From the NCBI RefSeq assembly GCF_019285515.1, contig NZ_CP079095.1, positions 124,001 through 188,000 on the forward strand: a stretch of 64,000 nt of DNA, read 5' to 3'. Positions 9,292-17,908 of the stretch are shown here, in pieces (position 1 is the stretch's first letter; the number at the start of each line of letters is the position of its first letter). This stretch comes from Methylococcus sp. Mc7. GTDB taxonomy: Bacteria > Pseudomonadota > Gammaproteobacteria > Methylococcales > Methylococcaceae. Under the pieces are notes generated by a model, which was not told where the DNA came from, searched no databases, and saw nothing but the letters and a program-made list of their open reading frames with translations. The translations under genes and the position numbers were made by a program.

Positions 9292-10494
9292 TCAGCCGGC
9301 GACGAAACGGCGAATCCGCTCGACAGCCTCCCGCAGCACGGGAACGTCGGCCGTGTAGGCGAAACGCAGATAGCGCTCCGGTGCCTGGGCGCCGAAGTCC
9401 TTGCCCGGCGTCACCGCAACGCCGGCCCGCTCCAGGAGGGACGAGGCGAACTCCGCGCTGTCCTCGGTAAACGGCGAGCAGTCGGCATAGATGTAGAATG
9501 CGCCGGACGGCTGAACGGGCACCCCGAACCCCAGCTTCACCAGCTCCCCCCAAAGGAAATCACGGCGCGCTTCGAAAGCCCGCCGGCGGCGTTCCAATTC
9601 GGCGAGGCACTCTTCCGAGAATGCCGCCAGCGCCGCGTACTGCGATATCGTGGGCGCCGAAATGAAGATGTTTTGGGCCACCCGCTCCACGGCCGCCGTG
9701 TATGCCTCCGGCACGACGACCCAACCCAGGCGCCAGCCGGTCATGCCGAAATATTTCGAGAAGCTGTTGACGACGAACGCATGCTCGCCGAACTCCAGCG
9801 CGCTGGCCGAGCGTCCACCGTATTCCAGCCCGTGGTAAATCTCGTCCGAAATCAGGATGCCCTGCTCGGCCTCGAACCATTCCACCAGTTCCCGCAATAC
9901 CGCGGCACGCATGACCGTACCGGTCGGGTTGGAGGGTGAGGCGCTGATCGCCACCGGTACGTCTCCACCGCGATGCGCCCGACACGAGGCGGCATTCAGG
10001 TGGAACTCCTGCTCCGGCCCGACCGGCACGGCGTGCGGATCCCCCGAATACAGCCGCACGAAATTGGAATAACAGGGATAGCCGGGATCGGCCAGCATGA
10101 CCCGCCGGCCGGGTGACAAGGCAACGGCCAGCGCCAGGGAAAACGCGCCCGACGCGCCGGGGGTGAGGAATATCCGCTGCGGCGCGACCGCCACACCGTA
10201 GCGTTCGGCGTAGTATCCCGCAATGCGTTCCCGAAGTTCGGGCAATCCGGCGGCGGGGGTGTAGCGTACCTGTCCGCCGGCCAGGAAGCGGACCGCCGCC
10301 GCGTTCACCGCCTCGGGCGTCGGGAAATCCGGCTCGCCGATCTCGAGGTGGACGATGGAACGCCCGGACGCCTCCAACTGCCTGGCGCGCGCCAGGATCT
10401 CCATGACGTGGAACGGCCGGATGGCGTCGGCAAGACAGCCGCCATGTCCCGCCCCCCTTGTTGCCTGACCAGCCTCATGCGGTCGCCGGTTCAT
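9292..10494 (-). CDS. Class I/II PLP-dependent aminotransferase
   Basis: A 400-residue fold-type I aminotransferase. Motifs: IHLEIGEPDFPTP near residue 50-60, SASPSNPTGTV (Asn binding the cofactor ring), ISDEIYHGLEY, and NSFSKYFGMTGWRLGW with the Schiff-base lysine K247. The C-terminal arginine that binds the substrate carboxylate is in ERYLRFAYTA. The family covers aspartate and alanine/valine-type aminotransferases; specificity is not clear. The ATG at 10494 has GGGGA before it and starts the conserved protein; the open frame continues upstream without similarity. It converges on plsC with a 10-base gap. Confidence 0.87.
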   Translation of the reverse strand: MNRRPHEAGQATRGAGHGGCLADAIRPFHVMEILARARQLEASGRSIVHLEIGEPDFPTPEAVNAAAVRFLAGGQVRYTPAAGLPELRERIAGYYAERYGVAVAPQRIFLTPGASGAFSLALAVALSPGRRVMLADPGYPCYSNFVRLYSGDPHAVPVGPEQEFHLNAASCRAHRGGDVPVAISASPSNPTGTVMRAAVLRELVEWFEAEQGILISDEIYHGLEYGGRSASALEFGEHAFVVNSFSKYFGMTGWRLGWVVVPEAYTAAVERVAQNIFISAPTISQYAALAAFSEECLAELERRRRAFEARRDFLWGELVKLGFGVPVQPSGAFYIYADCSPFTEDSAEFASSLLERAGVAVTPGKDFGAQAPERYLRFAYTADVPVLREAVERIRRFVAG

Positions 10495-10633
10495 CGAATC
10501 CCCTGTAAACCTGGACGGAAAAAAATTCCATTTTACGGTTAAAATCCGGGCGTTGTAGATCTGCTCGTTTCGGCACGGAGCGGTCGGCCGACTTTTCACC
10601 CATCCACCAACCAGACGGCATAAGTTCGGACTC

Positions 10634-11029
10634 ATGCGCGCGGGCAAATTTTATCTCTTCGTCACTTTCGTGGTTCTGCTCGTCATCGCCATAGAAGGCG
10701 AACTCGTCGTGGAAATCCTTTCGCATACCGCCGAGCTGCTTCTCGAAGCCCTGGAGATGCTGCTGGACACCGTGTTCGAAGCCGTGCTCGGCCTCACGCC
10801 GCGCGGCGCCCAGGTCCTGACGGCCTGGCTCGCGGTCGGCGCCCTCGTCTGGCTGGGAAGCGTGGCGGCCGGCAAGATCGCCCGAGGGTGGGAGGAGCAC
10901 ATTCGGCGGATCGAGGATTACTGGCACGAAACGGTCGACCAAGCCAAAGCCTGGTATCTTCGCAATAGGCTGAAAATCATCCTGATCGGCTCGGTTATCG
11001 GCCTGCTGGCGCTCCTGCTCCTGTTCTGA
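10634..11029 (+). CDS. Small membrane protein, three predicted helices, unknown function
   Basis: A 131-residue protein I do not recognise. Hydrophobic segments lie at about residues 6-22, 60-78 and 112-131. Between the first two is a long amphipathic Leu/Glu stretch (VEILSHTAELLLEALEMLLD), and before the last an acidic/basic helix (GWEEHIRRIEDYWHETVDQAKAW). Composition and codon use match neighbouring genes, so it is probably real. It sits between the aminotransferase (divergent) and the Anbu gene (convergent, 15 bases away); proximity alone links it to the Anbu cassette. Confidence 0.65.
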   Translation: MRAGKFYLFVTFVVLLVIAIEGELVVEILSHTAELLLEALEMLLDTVFEAVLGLTPRGAQVLTAWLAVGALVWLGSVAAGKIARGWEEHIRRIEDYWHETVDQAKAWYLRNRLKIILIGSVIGLLALLLLF

Positions 11030-11044
11030 GCCGGCAAACCCGAT

Positions 11045-11776
11045 TTATTCCCACTCGAACCGCGGCAGCAGGGTGAACGCGTTGCGTATGCCTTCCGCCC
11101 ATTGTTTCTGGATCGAAGCGTAGAGGGGGCTGGAATAATCCAAGTGGAGATAATGGCCAATGGCGAAGGAATCCCGCCGGTAGATGGCAACCTCCACCGG
11201 CGGACCGACCGAGATGTTGCTGCGCATGGTCGAATCGATGGAGACCAGGGCGCAGCGCGCCGCGTCTTCGAGCGTCGTGGCCGGGGCAATCATCCGGTCG
11301 AGAATCGGCTTGCCGTACTTGGTCTCGCCGACCTGCAGATAGGGATTGTCGGGCGAGGCCGTGATGTAGTTGCCCTGAGGATAGATGAGATAGATTTCCG
11401 GCGCCTGCCCCTGGATCTGGCCACCCAGGATGAAACTGGCCTCGCCGGAAATGCCGCAGCGTTGCATCGCGCTGGCGTGTTGCTCCTGAACCCGCACGCT
11501 GGTTCCGCCTATGTAGGACGCGGCGTCGTATAAATAGGCCGCCGTATTCAGATTGTAGAGCGCTCCCGGATTTTCCAGATCGCGTCGTATGAGATTGATC
11601 AGCGCCTGCGTCGTCGCCAGATTGCCGGCGGCCAGGATGACCATCATGCGGTCGCTGTGCAAGTCGAAGCGGTACATCTTGCTGTAGACGCTGGCGTAAT
11701 CGACGCCGGCGTGGGTACGGGAATCGGAGGCGAATACCAGCCCTTCGTCGACCTTGATGGCAAGGCAGTAAGTCAT
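11045..11776 (-). CDS. Anbu, bacterial proteasome-related Ntn hydrolase
   Basis: A 243-residue protein of the Anbu (ancestral beta-subunit) family, the bacterial relative of HslV and 20S proteasome beta subunits. After removal of the initiator Met, Thr2 (MTYCLAIK) would be the N-terminal nucleophile. FASDSRTHAGVD, MMVILAAGNLATTQ and IDSTMRSNISVGPP are family segments. Homologues form ring or open-helix assemblies; their substrate is unknown. AAGGAAA precedes the ATG. It is divergent from an ATP-grasp / alpha-E gene pair, the partners repeatedly found with Anbu, which suggests cleavage of a peptide-like product made by them. Confidence 0.9.
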   Translation of the reverse strand: MTYCLAIKVDEGLVFASDSRTHAGVDYASVYSKMYRFDLHSDRMMVILAAGNLATTQALINLIRRDLENPGALYNLNTAAYLYDAASYIGGTSVRVQEQHASAMQRCGISGEASFILGGQIQGQAPEIYLIYPQGNYITASPDNPYLQVGETKYGKPILDRMIAPATTLEDAARCALVSIDSTMRSNISVGPPVEVAIYRRDSFAIGHYLHLDYSSPLYASIQKQWAEGIRNAFTLLPRFEWE

Positions 11777-12101
11777 CGGGTTTCCTTACGTGTGATCTGC
11801 GCGGTTGGGCCGCAGGACTCTAGCTCGAAACGGCCTTCGATCTCAAGCCGCAGCCGTCCCGCAAGAGCCGACCGGCTTCCGCGCCTGCACCGAATGGGCG
11901 CGTTGCGTTCCCGGCCTGCCCCAAACCAGCTCCAGAACCCACGCCGCCGAAAGTCCGGCTCCGGAAAACACGGAAAAGACGGCACGGTACTTCGGATGGC
12001 CCGGAAATCGCTAGCATCCTTTTGAAGGACACGAGCCTCCGGCATCGCGACGGACAATCCGCGTTCATAATACTTTCGCCTCCAAGGATCGAAGCACGAT
12101 C
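11777..12101. other. Divergent intergenic region between Anbu and ATP-grasp genes
   Basis: A 325-base region holding the start signals for both arms of the cassette. CATAAT at about 12065-12070 could be a -10 box for the plus-strand operon. Short open frames here show no recognisable protein. No RNA element was recognised. Confidence 0.4.
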
Positions 12102-13550
12102 ATGAGCTTAGCCCTGCAAGACTACCCCAACCCGGAATGTTTCGATGAGTTGATCGACGATGACGGCGCCGCCCGGCCCCATGCCCGCGCGCTGTTCGAC
12201 CATCTCGACAGTTTCTCCGAAACGGACATCCAGGAGCGCAAGGCCGCAGCCGAGGCCGAAATCCTGAGCATGGGCATCACCTTCACGGTGTACTGCGAGA
12301 ACGAAGGCTCCATCGACCGCGCCTGGCCGTTCGACATTATTCCCCGGCTCATCCGCGCCGCCGAATGGCGAACCGTCGAACGGGGACTGAAACAGCGCAC
12401 CCGCGCGCTCAACCTGTTCATCGACGACGTCTACCATGGCCAGAACGTCGTGCGGGACGGCGTGTTCCCCCTCGAATTGCTGGCCGATTCCAGGAATTTC
12501 CGCCCCGAGTGCGTGGGCATCGACCCGCCGCTCGGCGTCTGGGCCCATATCTGCGGCACCGACCTGGTCAAGGACAAGGATGGTCGGTTCTATGTGCTGG
12601 AAGACAATCTGCGGGTGCCCTCCGGCGTCTCCTACATGCTGGAGAACCGCCTGGTGATGAAGCGGGTGCTGCCCGAGCTGTTCGAATCCTATGCCATTGC
12701 CCCGGTCGACGACTACCCGTCACAGCTCCGCCAGTGCCTGGCATCGCTGGCACCCGTCGCCAATCCGCAGATCGTGGTGCTGACGCCGGGCGTCTACAAC
12801 TCGGCCTATTTCGAGCACGCCTATCTTGCCCAGCAGATGGGCGCCGAACTGGTGGAAGGACGCGACCTCGTGGTCGGCGACGACGACTGCGTCTATATGC
12901 GCACCATCGAAGGGCTGCACCGGGTCGACGTGGTGTATAGACGTATCGATGACCTGTTCCTGGACCCTGAAGCTTTCAACCCGGAATCGGTGCTCGGCGT
13001 GCCGGGCCTGATGCGGGCCTGGAAGCAAGGCAATGTCGCGCTGGCCAACGCACCGGGCGCGGGTGTGGCGGACGACAAGGTGGTCTACACCTATGTTCCC
13101 GACATCATCCGTTATTACCTGAACGAGGAGCCCATCCTGCCCAATGTGCCCTCGTACCGCTGCGTCGATCCAGAGGAATGCCGCTACGTGCTGGAGCACC
13201 TCGACCGTCTGGTGGTCAAGCCGGCCAACGAATCGGGCGGCTATGGCATGCTGATCGGCCCCAAGGCCAGCCCGGAGGAGCGCACGGAGTTCGCCGAACG
13301 CATCCGCCGCGATCCCCGCAACTACATGGCGCAGCCCATGCTCACCCTCTCCACCGCCCCTACCCTGGTCGACCATCGGGCCGAACCGCGCCATCTCGAC
13401 CTGCGCCCCTTCATCCTGAGCGGCCGGGATACCTACGTGACCAACGGCGGCCTGACGCGGGTCGCCCTCAAGAAAGGCTCGACCGTGGTGAACTCGTCCC
13501 AGGGCGGCGGCAGCAAGGACACCTGGATCATCGACGGGAAAGGAGCCTGA
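12102..13550 (+). CDS. Circularly permuted ATP-grasp protein (DUF404/DUF407 type)
   Basis: A 482-residue circularly permuted ATP-grasp protein. Such enzymes are predicted to make amide bonds between a carboxylate and an amine via an acyl-phosphate. Key segments: GIDPPLGVWAHICGTDLVKDKDGRFYVLEDNLRVPSGVSY (metal/ATP-binding E and N residues in LEDN), RIDDLFLDP, VKPANESGGYGM (glycine-rich nucleotide loop) and DLRPFILSG. Product and substrate are unknown. It is followed after one base by the alpha-E gene, so the two are surely cotranscribed. The usual transglutaminase-like third partner is not in the window. Confidence 0.87.
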   Translation: MSLALQDYPNPECFDELIDDDGAARPHARALFDHLDSFSETDIQERKAAAEAEILSMGITFTVYCENEGSIDRAWPFDIIPRLIRAAEWRTVERGLKQRTRALNLFIDDVYHGQNVVRDGVFPLELLADSRNFRPECVGIDPPLGVWAHICGTDLVKDKDGRFYVLEDNLRVPSGVSYMLENRLVMKRVLPELFESYAIAPVDDYPSQLRQCLASLAPVANPQIVVLTPGVYNSAYFEHAYLAQQMGAELVEGRDLVVGDDDCVYMRTIEGLHRVDVVYRRIDDLFLDPEAFNPESVLGVPGLMRAWKQGNVALANAPGAGVADDKVVYTYVPDIIRYYLNEEPILPNVPSYRCVDPEECRYVLEHLDRLVVKPANESGGYGMLIGPKASPEERTEFAERIRRDPRNYMAQPMLTLSTAPTLVDHRAEPRHLDLRPFILSGRDTYVTNGGLTRVALKKGSTVVNSSQGGGSKDTWIIDGKGA

Positions 13551-13551
13551 T

Positions 13552-14523
13552 ATGGCGATGCTGTCACGAGTCGCGGAAAGCCTCTACTGGATGTCGCGCT
13601 ATCTGGAGCGGGCGGAAAACACCGCCCGCATGATCAACGCCAACGCCAACATGATGCTGGATCTCCCGAAGGACATCCGGCCGAGCTGGAATTCGCTGCT
13701 TACCATCACCGACAGCGAAACCTTGTTCAAGGCGCTCTATCCGGTTCCGGCCGAAAGCCAGATCACCCGTTTCCTGATTTCGGACGCCCGCAACCCCGGC
13801 TCGATCATCAGCTCACTGCGCGCCGCCCGCGAGAATGCCCGCAGCATCCGGGACATCCTCCAGCGTGAAGGCTGGGAGCAGATCAACGAACTCTATCTCA
13901 AGGCCACGGCACGCGTACCGGATAGCGAATCGCCGAAATGCCGCTTCGCCTATCTCGACGACATCATCCTCAGCGTACAAGGTATCGCCGGGTTGATTGC
14001 CGGCACCATGAGCCACGACGAGGCCTATGAATTCGTCCGGCTCGGCTGCGACCTGGAGCGCACCGACATGACCACCCGTATTCTCGACGTCCGCTGGGGC
14101 GATCTCTCGCCCGATGCCAAGGAAAGCCTGAGGCCCTTTGAAAACCTGCTGTGGATGAGCGTGCTGAAGTCGATGACGGCCTACCACATGTACCGGCGCC
14201 ACTGCCAGACCGCGGTCGGACGCGGCTCGGTGGTGAAGTTCCTCATGGAAGACACCCTGTTTCCCCGTTCCTGCCATTACTGCCTCCGCGACATGGAGGA
14301 TGCGCTCGACCATCTACCGCAAGGCGGCTGCGTCCGCGACAAACTTACCGAAGCCATCGGCCTGTTGCAGGATGAGGAATCCCGCCGGCACGCCGAGCTG
14401 CACCGTTTCATCGACGACCTGCAGATCAAGCTGGGCGAAATCCACGATGCCTTGTCCGGCTGCTACTTCGACGTAGACAAGCTGTCGTCGCAACAGGTCC
14501 AGCGCGCCTGTTGCGGCGCGTAG
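13552..14523 (+). CDS. Alpha-E domain protein (DUF403)
   Basis: A 323-residue all-helical alpha-E protein. The N-terminus MLSRVAESLYWMSRYLERAENTARM is the family hallmark, and conserved acidic/aromatic helices continue (DLERTDMTTRILDVRWG, ENLLWMSVLKSMTAYHMYRR). These proteins occur almost always beside permuted ATP-grasp enzymes, with which they are predicted to work in peptide or amide synthesis; no catalytic role is proven. It starts one base after the ATP-grasp stop and is followed by a strong terminator. Confidence 0.88.
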   Translation: MAMLSRVAESLYWMSRYLERAENTARMINANANMMLDLPKDIRPSWNSLLTITDSETLFKALYPVPAESQITRFLISDARNPGSIISSLRAARENARSIRDILQREGWEQINELYLKATARVPDSESPKCRFAYLDDIILSVQGIAGLIAGTMSHDEAYEFVRLGCDLERTDMTTRILDVRWGDLSPDAKESLRPFENLLWMSVLKSMTAYHMYRRHCQTAVGRGSVVKFLMEDTLFPRSCHYCLRDMEDALDHLPQGGCVRDKLTEAIGLLQDEESRRHAELHRFIDDLQIKLGEIHDALSGCYFDVDKLSSQQVQRACCGA

Positions 14524-14538
14524 CGGACGCCGGCCACA

Positions 14539-14571
14539 AAAAAAGCCCGCGGACGAAACCGCGGGCTTTTT
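14539..14571. terminator. Bidirectional intrinsic terminator
   Basis: AAAAAGCCCGCGG / CCGCGGGCTTTTT forms a long stem with a 5-6 base loop. The A-run on one side and T-run on the other make it a terminator in both directions. It separates the plus-strand alpha-E gene from the minus-strand nhaD gene. Confidence 0.9.
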
Positions 14572-14616
14572 GTCCGGCATCCGGACCGCCTCTTCGGACG
14601 GCCCGAACGGTCTGGG

Positions 14617-15978
14617 TCAGCCGTTGATGAAATAGTGCGTCACGATGCTGGCGACATAGCCTGCAGCCACCGCGGGCGCCCACTTCAGATGGCTGAAGAA
14701 GGTGTACATGCCGCGGGAGGTACCCATCAGCGCCACACCGGCCGCCGATCCCACCGACAGCATTGAGCCGCCCACGCCCGCGGTCAGAGTGACCAGCATC
14801 CACTGGTAGATGTCCATCTCCGGGTTCATGTTCAGTACCGCGAACATCACCGGGATGTTGTCGACCACGGCCGACAGGATACCCACGATGATGTTGGCCG
14901 TGGTCGCGCCCAGACCGTCGTACATGGCGGCGGAAGCCAGCTCCAGATAGCCGATGTAGCCCAGGCCGCCGACCGCGAACACCACGCCGAAGAAAAACAG
15001 CAGCGTGTCCCATTCGGCGTCGCGGACGTTGGCGAACACGTCGAACCTGTCGCCATTGGTGCCGGGGAAGTACAGCTTGAGGCGGTAACCGTAGAACATC
15101 AGGATGGAGAGGCCGACCATCATGCCCAGGAACGGCGGCAGATGGAGGAACTGCTTGAAGCTGACGGCGATCGAGATCGTAAGCACGAACAGGCCGCAGA
15201 TCAGCAGGGCGCCGGGCTTCATGGTGACGACCTCTTCCTCGGGAAAATCCGGCAGCTCGTTCGGGATCACGAAGTGCATGAAGGCGGCCGGGACGACGAA
15301 GTTCACCACCGAAGGAATGAACAGCTCGAAGAAGTCGAAAAACTCGGCCTTTCCGGCCTGCCACACCATCAGGGTCGTGATGTCGCCGAACGGACTGAAG
15401 GCGCCGCCCGCATTGGCCGCGATCACCAGGTTGATGAAGCCCAGGCTCACGAACTTGGGGCTCTTGGCGCCGACCGCCATCACCACCGCACCGACCAGCA
15501 GGGCCGAGGTCAGGTTGTCGGCCACGGAGGACAGGAAGAAGGTGATGACGCCGGTGATCCAGAACAGCTTGCGGTAACCGAATTTGCGGGTCACCAGCCA
15601 GGAACGCAGCGCCTCGAACACGTTGCGCTCGGCCATGGCGTTGATGTAGGTCATCGCGACCAGCAGGAACAGCATCAACTCCGCGTATTCCTTGAGATCG
15701 TGCTCGAACGCCCGGTGCACCTCTTCGGCGGCGACGCCGGCGGTGCTGGCCATGTAAGCGACCTGCGCCCAGATGATGCCGGCGGCGAGGATGACCGGCT
15801 TGGACTTCCGAAGATGAGTGAATTCTTCGGTCATCACGAAAGCATAGGCCACGATGAAGATCAGAACACAGTATAATCCGCGGTGGGCCGCGGTCAGATC
15901 AAGATTCCGGGTTTCCTCCGCCAGGGCAAGTTCGGGCAGCCCGAGGAAGAGCGACAGTAATGCGAATGCGCGTAACAA
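14617..15978 (-). CDS. nhaD: NhaD-family sodium/proton antiporter
   Basis: A 453-residue inner-membrane transporter of the NhaD/ArsB superfamily, exchanging Na+ or Li+ for H+. Motifs: SSVADNLTSALLVGAV, NAGGAFSPFGDITTLMVWQAG and, in the second half, SAVVDNIPVMFAVL; the two inverted repeat halves and many hydrophobic segments are clear. No ATG exists near the N-terminus. TTG at 15978 has GAGAGG about nine bases before it and gives LLRAFALLSLFLGLPELALA, a cleavable signal-like segment known in NhaD proteins, so it is chosen. The leader carries a terminator-like hairpin. The longer open frame upstream (to 16185) shows no similarity. Confidence 0.88.
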   Translation of the reverse strand: MLRAFALLSLFLGLPELALAEETRNLDLTAAHRGLYCVLIFIVAYAFVMTEEFTHLRKSKPVILAAGIIWAQVAYMASTAGVAAEEVHRAFEHDLKEYAELMLFLLVAMTYINAMAERNVFEALRSWLVTRKFGYRKLFWITGVITFFLSSVADNLTSALLVGAVVMAVGAKSPKFVSLGFINLVIAANAGGAFSPFGDITTLMVWQAGKAEFFDFFELFIPSVVNFVVPAAFMHFVIPNELPDFPEEEVVTMKPGALLICGLFVLTISIAVSFKQFLHLPPFLGMMVGLSILMFYGYRLKLYFPGTNGDRFDVFANVRDAEWDTLLFFFGVVFAVGGLGYIGYLELASAAMYDGLGATTANIIVGILSAVVDNIPVMFAVLNMNPEMDIYQWMLVTLTAGVGGSMLSVGSAAGVALMGTSRGMYTFFSHLKWAPAVAAGYVASIVTHYFING

Positions 15979-16010
15979 GGCCAGGTCCTCTCGAATTGTT
16001 ATGAATTGAA

Positions 16011-16038
16011 TAAAAACGTGGCCGCTACATGAGCGGCC
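16011..16038 (-). promoter_or_regulatory. Terminator-like hairpin in the nhaD leader (possible attenuator)
   Basis: Read on the minus strand: GGCCGCT-CATGT-AGCGGCC, a perfect 7-bp stem with a 5-base loop, then ACG and TTTTT. It lies between the putative nhaD promoter and the TTG start, so transcription would have to pass a terminator to reach the gene. This arrangement suits conditional attenuation. Confidence 0.5.
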
Positions 16039-16063
16039 CGCCTGTTCCCAAATCTGACCCGCG

Positions 16064-16093
16064 ATTATATAAGAAGAACCTCCGGACTGACGA
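16064..16093 (-). promoter_or_regulatory. Putative nhaD promoter
   Basis: On the minus strand a perfect TATAAT (16064-16069) has TCGTCA (16088-16093) 18 bases upstream. Transcription would begin near 16057, giving a leader of about 80 bases before the TTG start codon. Confidence 0.45.
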
Positions 16094-16261
16094 ATCCACC
16101 GGGCCCCGGCGCCATGCGCACCGGCGGCGCGCACGCTGTCCCAGCCCCACCACCACGCACCGGCTGTAGGCGTCGACGCCGACATGCCATGGTGTTATCG
16201 TCGATTTCATAGTAAAAAACTCAGGATATCGCCGAAGCGAACACCCGACAGCGAAAACGCC

Positions 16262-17908
16262 ATGTATCAATACGACCAATATGACCAGCGGCTGGTCGAC
16301 GAACGGGTTGCCCAGTTCCGCAACCAGACCCGCAGATTCCTCCAGGGCGAGCTGACCGAAGACCAGTTCCGGCCCCTGCGCCTGATGAACGGGCTGTACC
16401 TCCAGCGCCACGCCCCGATGCTGCGCGTCGCCATCCCTTACGGCCTGCTCTCCTCCCGGCAACTGCGCAAGCTGGCCGAGATCGCCCGCCGCTACGACAA
16501 ATCCGTCGCCCATTTCACGACCCGCCAGAACATCCAGTTCAACTGGCCGCGCCTGGAAGACGTGCCGGACATCCTGGCGGAACTGGCGACGGTCCAGATG
16601 CACGCCATCCAGACCAGCGGCGCCTGCATCCGCAACGTCACCTCCGACCCGCTGGCCGGCGTCTGCCCCGACGAGATCGAGGACCCGCGCCCGTACTGCG
16701 AAATCATCCGGCAGTGGTCGACCCTGCATCCGGAGTTCAGCTACCTCCCGCGCAAGTTCAAGATCGCCGTCAGCGGGGCGGCGAAAGACCGCGCCGCGAC
16801 CCAGGTGCACGACATCGGCCTGCAGATGGTCAGGAACGAGGCAGGCGAAACCGGCTTCGAGGTCCTGGTCGGAGGCGGCCTCGGACGCACGCCGATCATC
16901 GGCCAGACCGTCCGCCCCTTCCTCGCCAAGTCGGACCTCCTCTCCTACCTGGAAGCCATCCTGCGCGTGTACAACCGTTTCGGCAGGCGCGACAACAAAT
17001 ACAAGGCGCGCATCAAGATTCTGCTCAAGGAAACCGGCATCGAGGATTTCACCCGGCAGGTCGAAGCCGAGTGGGCACAAATCCGCGGGCAATTGGTTCT
17101 GGACACGGCCGAGGTCGAGCGGGTCAAACGGCATTTCGCCGCGCCGGATTACCGGCCGGCAAGTGCCGGAACACTGGACACTCAAGCCGCCGCCGATCCC
17201 CGCTTCGCCGCCTGGCTGAGGAACAACACCGCGCCGCACAAGGTCGCCGGCTACCGCTCGGTGTTCCTTTCACTGAAAGCCCGCGCCGTGCCGCCGGGCG
17301 ATGTCACCGACGCCCAGTTGGACGCCGTGGCCGACCTCGCCGACCGCTACAGCTTCGGCGAGGTCCGCGCCACCCACACCCAGAACCTGGTGTTCGCGGA
17401 CGTGAATCAGGACGACCTGCACGAACTCTGGCAGCGCCTCGACGCCATTGGGCTGGCCACGCCCAACATCGGCAAGGCCACCGACATGATCTGCTGCCCC
17501 GGCCTGGATTACTGCTCGCTCGCCAACGCCAGTTCGATCCCGGTGGCGGAAGACATCTATTCGCGCATCGACGACATCGACTATCTGCACGACCTCGGCG
17601 ACCTGCGCATCAACATCTCCGGCTGCATGAACGGCTGCGCCCATCAGAGCGTCGGCCACATCGGCATCCTGGGCGTCGACAAGAAAGGCGAAGAGTGGTA
17701 CCAGCTCACCCTCGGCGGCAGTTCCAGCAACGACGCCTCCCTCGGCGAGCGCCTCGGCCCCGCCATCGACAAGGCCAACGTGGCCCAAGCCGTGGAAACC
17801 ATCCTGCAAGCCTACATCGAACTCCGCCAGGACGGGGAACCCTTCCTCGACACCGTGCGGCGTCTCGGCATCAACCCGTTTCAGGAGCGCGTCTATGCCC
17901 ATCATTAA
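16262..17908 (+). CDS. Sulfite/nitrite reductase hemoprotein subunit
   Basis: A 548-residue siroheme and [4Fe-4S] reductase of the assimilatory sulfite/nitrite reductase family. Two ferredoxin-like halves are visible, each with a siroheme-contact segment (HFTTRQNIQFNW; RATHTQNLVFADV). Cluster cysteines are in CCPGLDYC (about residues 411-418) and SGCMNGC (about 453-459). The paired DUF934 gene favours sulfite over nitrite, as this pair is widespread in proteobacterial sulfate assimilation. The ATG at 16262 starts the conserved YDQ-rich N-terminus. No flavoprotein subunit gene is adjacent. Confidence 0.88.
   Translation: MYQYDQYDQRLVDERVAQFRNQTRRFLQGELTEDQFRPLRLMNGLYLQRHAPMLRVAIPYGLLSSRQLRKLAEIARRYDKSVAHFTTRQNIQFNWPRLEDVPDILAELATVQMHAIQTSGACIRNVTSDPLAGVCPDEIEDPRPYCEIIRQWSTLHPEFSYLPRKFKIAVSGAAKDRAATQVHDIGLQMVRNEAGETGFEVLVGGGLGRTPIIGQTVRPFLAKSDLLSYLEAILRVYNRFGRRDNKYKARIKILLKETGIEDFTRQVEAEWAQIRGQLVLDTAEVERVKRHFAAPDYRPASAGTLDTQAAADPRFAAWLRNNTAPHKVAGYRSVFLSLKARAVPPGDVTDAQLDAVADLADRYSFGEVRATHTQNLVFADVNQDDLHELWQRLDAIGLATPNIGKATDMICCPGLDYCSLANASSIPVAEDIYSRIDDIDYLHDLGDLRINISGCMNGCAHQSVGHIGILGVDKKGEEWYQLTLGGSSSNDASLGERLGPAIDKANVAQAVETILQAYIELRQDGEPFLDTVRRLGINPFQERVYAHH

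Noticed and set aside
14617-16185. An N-terminally longer NhaD from 16185
   Set aside because: The extra 69 codons cross the promoter and hairpin and have no similarity; TTG at 15978 has the ribosome site and gives a signal peptide.
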